From assembly GCA_023634235.1 (NCBI GenBank), contig JAMKCF010000012.1:16439884-16503883 (forward strand): a stretch of 64,000 bases of DNA, in the 5' to 3' direction. This document shows, one piece after another, positions 62,201 to 64,000 of this stretch. A program made the position numbers and the translations under genes. This DNA is from Pisaster brevispinus (lineage: Eukaryota; Echinodermata; Asteroidea; Forcipulatida; Asteriidae). A model generated the notes under the pieces. That model did no database searches and had not been told where the DNA came from. It saw only the letters and a program-made list of their open reading frames with translations. Position 1 is the first letter of the stretch, and every line of letters begins with the position of its first letter.

Positions 62201-64000
62201 AAGATAAAGTGTTCTGGATTCTTTTACGTGCACTACCAATCCTACATGTAGTACACTGGACCTATGGCTTAATGTCCCATCTGAAGGACAAAGCAATTAT
62301 GGTAAATTGTCTTGCTCAAGGACACAAGTGCCAAGACCGGGACTCGAACCCACACTCTGCTGATTAGAAACACCAGAGCTTGAGTCCGGTGGTCTTAATC
62401 GCTTGGCCACGACACACCAGTAACGATTTGGATTCCTCTGTACCCAATTACTCACCCGTATCCATAGAAACTGGGGATGCGTAGCCTCCTCCCAACTCGA
62501 TGCTATCCCATGGAGAGTCTTGAATAGAGGTGAAAGTTGAACCAAGGTCACCGTTTGCGTCAGGCTTCCATTTCACAGGTTGGGATCTGTGCGCAGGCGG
62601 CGGGTCCAGAGAAGTCTTGGGCTGTTGCGGTGAAGGCTCGCAAGGTTTTGCGGGATGAGGAGGCTGGGTGTGGAAGGCCGTTGTGGTCGGGTACCTTGAA
62701 CCAAGGTCACCGTTTGCGTCAGGCTTCCATTTCACAGGTTGGGATCTGTGCGCAGGCGCCGGGTCCGGAGAAGTCTTGGGCTGTTGCGGTGAAGGCTCGC
62801 AAGGTTTTGCGGGATGAGGAGGCTGGGTGTGGAAGGCTGTTGTGGTCGGGTACCTCAAAGGAGGAGATTTTGCAGAAACAGGGAAATGTAAACCCGGGAT
62901 GGGTACACCGATGGGCGGTGGGGGGACTGATGTATCGATGAACGAGGTCAGATCCATGGGAGAAATGTTTGAAGGAAATAAGGATGGGGCAACCATGCCG
63001 GGGAAGCTGATTTGAGGTGGGCTGGTTGTGCTCTGCTGTTGTTGGTGTCCCTGTTGCTGGAGCTGCTGCTCTCGTCCCTGTTGCTGTAACTGCTGCTCTC
63101 GTCCCTGTTGCTGTAGCTGCTGCTGTTGTGGCGGTCGCTGCAAAATACGTATTTGTTGTGGATGAGAATTGCTATTAGGGGTCATTTGATTGTGCTGCTG
63201 TTTTGATGTCTTGAGAAGATGGGGTTGGGGTCTATGTGGAGTTTCCTGCTGATCATGCTGCTGAATTTGTTTAAAAGTATCGCCAAATGATGCTTGTTGT
63301 GGGGACTTGTTCTGCAGGGACGGATAAGGTTGATACGCTTGCTTTTGGATTTGAAACTCCTGAAGTTGTTGATGCTGTTGTTGATACCCAACGTCTTCAC
63401 GAAATTGCTGCTGCTGCTGCTGCTGCTGCAACATTATGAACTCTTGCTGCTGTTGCTGCTGGGACTGATGGTGTTGCAGCAGGATGTGCTTATGTTGAGG
63501 CAGAAGACTGTGCTGCTGCTGCCATTGCTGTTGGGCAGCGGGTGGGCTCAGAGGTTCCATTCTGTACACTGCCTGTGGACTGTGCTGACCATTGCTTGAC
63601 TCATAGGAGGCGAAGTTGGCTGCGAGTTTCACTGGTGACTCTTCACTGGATGTTGAACTGAGCTCTGTGTTTATGAAAAAGAAAAAACAAAAACCATTCC
63701 AAATTATTGTCCACAAAAAACAGCGAAACTCTATAGTCCATAGATATTTGATTTAAAGCACCAGACAAGAGGTATGGGAGGGAGGGGGGGGGGTGGTGGT
63801 GTAGGAACAGATGCCCAAATTAAGATATTCCTGAATCAGCATTCCTGAATCAGTTAGGCCTGTTATAGAATAAGACAGACGAAATGCTAACATTTACATT
63901 GATTATACTCTGTACAGCAAATACAATTACGTATATTGTTGTGAATGACTGAGTGAAGTAATCACAGATATTTTACCGGCACGCTGATGAGGTTTGTCAC
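54997..64000 (-). CDS. PAM2/MIF4G-like, double CCHC zinc-knuckle protein, N-terminus missing
   Basis: Twelve exons join with closed phases into 1313 codons; the 5' end lies beyond the right edge. Counting from the first visible residue: a Gln/Pro-rich low-complexity region (about 30-400) with polyQ and a 53-residue tandem duplication; a PAM2-like motif LRGPSPVFVP (414-423); a basic segment KAKGRGIPKK; a helical MIF4G-like domain (about 520-765) ending RFVKEAMLNLLLLRAAEW, the usual end signature of MIF4G folds; a Ser/Thr/Glu-rich disordered stretch; and two CCHC zinc knuckles (CSLCGSDKHRTRQC and CSKCGQKGHLVYDC), ending about 14 residues before the stop. Known MIF4G/PAM2 proteins (PAIP1, CTIF) act in mRNA translation, so a cytoplasmic RNA-regulatory role is inferred. 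I do not recognise a named orthologue with this full architecture. Confidence 0.88.
55030..55071 (-). other. CCHC zinc knuckle 2
   Basis: CSKCGQKGHLVYDC fits C-x2-C-x4-H-x4-C, a single-stranded RNA-binding knuckle. Confidence 0.92.
55192..55233 (-). other. CCHC zinc knuckle 1
   Basis: CSLCGSDKHRTRQC fits C-x2-C-x4-H-x4-C. Forty residues separate it from the second knuckle. Confidence 0.92.
56432..56470 (-). CDS. MIF4G/zinc-knuckle gene, 39-nt microexon
   Basis: Encodes KISESKPIDTMR with split Arg codons on both sides; acceptor ttccttcag, donor gtcagc. Phase matches both neighbours. Confidence 0.78.
56650..57020 (-). mobile_element. SINE family A, diverged full-length copy
   Basis: Minus-strand head GGCTGAGTAGTTTAGAGC and GGTTCGAAACCCC; the body matches 52040 (CTCACAAGGAGCTGAGATGG). 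Inserted between two microexons. Confidence 0.7.
57126..57162 (-). CDS. MIF4G/zinc-knuckle gene, 37-nt microexon
   Basis: Encodes GMKIRTLQPQD between acceptor cttttacag and donor gtaaga; phases fit (2+33+2 nt). Confidence 0.78.
57449..57595. repeat. Decayed GGGCCCAATTTCAT-family MITE
   Basis: CCAGTTTCATAAAG at the left and GCTAATGGCTCTAAGAAACAGG at the right, with TGCTTACAG inside. Confidence 0.4.
57841..58262 (-). CDS. MIF4G/zinc-knuckle gene, exon with the MIF4G end
   Basis: Starts RFVKEAMLNLLLLRAAEW, then an acidic Thr/Ser-rich stretch and a short Asn/Ser tract (SSNNNNSNS). Acceptor aattacag, donor gtgagt. Confidence 0.93.
58416..58564 (-). CDS. MIF4G/zinc-knuckle gene, exon 8 of those visible
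   Basis: Encodes ETADDPALLTEVYASCLSVL, FVNIGPQLASSMDQRYYKLL and RDQVLGGKP; helical, part of the MIF4G-like domain. Confidence 0.93.
58867..58921 (-). pseudogene. Decayed partial copy of the neighbouring exon
   Basis: GGCCTCCTGACCAAGCTCTT and the following 25 bases repeat the exon at 59224-59382 almost exactly (source 59270-59337), with a single C/A change and a 13-base deletion further on. There is no donor site after it. Confidence 0.75.
58922..59065 (-). repeat. tRNA-derived SINE, family E
   Basis: Minus-strand GGCTAGTGCGTAAAGCGCTC and GGTTCAATTCCTGGC, then GTTGGTTCTCTCCTGTGCC. It directly abuts the decayed exon copy. Confidence 0.65.
59224..59382 (-). CDS. MIF4G/zinc-knuckle gene, exon 7 of those visible
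   Basis: Encodes VSTATNKEKLYTTFCGLLTK, LFILSRSATNGLNKIIDKML and DSIVNKWITCDVQ, phase 0 at both ends. Source of the nearby partial duplicate. Confidence 0.94.
59400..59800 (-). other. Intron, nothing distinct
   Basis: AT-rich intronic sequence without recognised repeats or coding signal. Confidence 0.5.
59808..59878 (-). CDS. MIF4G/zinc-knuckle gene, 71-nt exon
   Basis: Encodes LHPQNFQEDLLNTIMKRQSQ and YIK, joining the preceding ELH-C split codon; acceptor aatttag, donor gtatgt. Confidence 0.92.
60073..60201 (-). CDS. MIF4G/zinc-knuckle gene, 129-nt exon
   Basis: Encodes SSRLACFPWPKEQFVALDEI to CKVVQELH, continuing from the E split codon. Acceptor gttttcag, donor gtaagt. Confidence 0.93.
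60489..60811 (-). CDS. MIF4G/zinc-knuckle gene, exon entering the MIF4G-like domain
   Basis: RGIPKKDIKVASAGQHPKP, a Gln/Gly/Asn-rich linker, then charged helix NEYEWQSFKIIRKVRKLLGG and AAEIVGVLQA. Confidence 0.93.
61626..61794 (-). CDS. MIF4G/zinc-knuckle gene, exon with PAM2-like motif
   Basis: VGLRGPSPVFVPKAANLPPS to QWIQRNKAKG. Acceptor tttttgtag, donor gtaatt. Basic and low in complexity apart from the PAM2-like core. Confidence 0.88.
61757..61786 (-). other. PAM2-like motif
   Basis: LRGPSPVFVP has Leu, then small Ser at +4, Phe at +7 and Pro at +9, the spacing of PAM2 peptides that bind the PABP MLLE domain. Ser replaces the usual Ala and Asn at +1 is absent. Confidence 0.4.
61925..61946. 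repeat. Solo end of a GGGCCCAATTTCAT-family MITE
   Basis: GCAGCTCTATGAAATTGGG, an orphan right terminus. Confidence 0.45.
62200..62425 (-). repeat. SINE family A
   Basis: Minus-strand GTCGTGGCCAAGCGATTAAG and GGTTCGAGTCCCGGTC, then TTCTTTTACGTGCACTACC at the far end on the plus strand. It ends 30 bases from the large exon. Confidence 0.8.
62456..63664 (-). CDS. MIF4G/zinc-knuckle gene, large Gln-rich exon
   Basis: 402 complete codons: LSSTSSEESPVKLAANFASY, polyQ/HQ tracts, HPQQIRILQRPP, FPGMVAPSLFPSNISPMD, two copies of a 53-residue block, and YASPVSMDT before donor gtgagt. The acceptor aaacacag|AG offers an alternative two bases on, but only the first keeps phase with the upstream exon. 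Confidence 0.92.
62537..62854. repeat. In-frame tandem duplication, 159-bp unit
   Basis: Two adjacent units (62537-62695, 62696-62854) differ at three positions by eye. They encode RYPTTTAFHTQPPHP to WKPDANGDLGS twice. Confidence 0.95.
63045..63130. repeat. 27-bp coding repeat (GREQQLQQQ)
   Basis: Two full units and partial flanks of a 9-codon repeat within the Gln-rich exon. Confidence 0.85.
63405..63475. repeat. CTG/CAG trinucleotide tracts coding polyQ
   Basis: Runs of GCTGCT read as Gln on the minus strand, up to eight in a row. Confidence 0.9.
63977..64000 (-). CDS. MIF4G/zinc-knuckle gene, partial exon at the window edge
   Basis: Donor GTGCCG|gtaaaa on the minus strand. In the only frame that fits the next exon (phase 1) it reads DKPHQRA-E. 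The exon is cut by the window end, so support is limited. Confidence 0.45.

Noticed and set aside
62537..62941. 134-codon plus-strand frame with a duplicated block
   Set aside because: Antisense image of the 159-bp coding duplication in the Gln-rich exon.
63294..63599. Leu-rich plus-strand frame (LLLLLLL)
   Set aside because: Antisense reading of the polyQ CTG/CAG tracts.
63662..63664. Alternative acceptor two bases inside the large Gln-rich exon
   Set aside because: It would break phase with the only plausible upstream donor at 63977.

Overview
The window looks like nuclear DNA from a marine invertebrate deuterostome, most likely an echinoderm (a sea star is my best guess). Short exons sit in long AT-rich introns with GT-AG borders. 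The proteins match deuterostome orthologues at about vertebrate length, and the spacers are full of tRNA-derived SINEs, L2/CR1-like LINE tails and foldback MITEs. No bacterial, viral or organellar features are visible. The species assignment is inference.

Layout from left to right. (1) 250-658 (-): a GC-rich candidate first coding exon of an unrecognised gene running off the left edge, with two perfect CRE octamers 0.8-1.1 kb upstream of it. (2) 8146-18798 (-): a complete phosphatidylinositol 4-kinase type II gene (PI4K2A/B orthologue), 8 coding exons, 478 aa, all phases closing; a non-coding 5' exon probably ends at 19633. (3) 21217-46785 (+): a complete exocyst subunit gene EXOC6/Sec15, 17 shared coding exons preceded by either of two alternative first exons (21217 or 25032), giving 806 or 799 aa. 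(4) 54997-64000 (-): the last 12 coding exons (1313 aa visible, N-terminus outside the window) of a large protein with a Gln-rich region, a PAM2-like motif, a MIF4G-like helical domain and two C-terminal CCHC zinc knuckles.

PI4K2 and EXOC6 are head to head, with 5' ends about 1.6 kb apart. One makes PI4P on Golgi and endosomal membranes; the other is the Rab11-binding exocyst subunit of the same traffic route. EXOC6 and the MIF4G/zinc-knuckle gene converge on an 8.2 kb spacer without a credible gene. That third gene looks like a post-transcriptional regulator, not a trafficking protein.

The remaining sequence is repeats: several tRNA-derived SINE families, LINE 3' ends, at least six foldback or TIR MITE families (one nested inside another), and minisatellites with 24-, 62- and about 106-bp units. 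I found no new operon-like or defence-like system. The most interesting observations are the paired EXOC6 first exons, the architecture of the MIF4G protein with its recent 53-codon duplication, a decayed exon copy inside one of its introns, and the repeat relationships.
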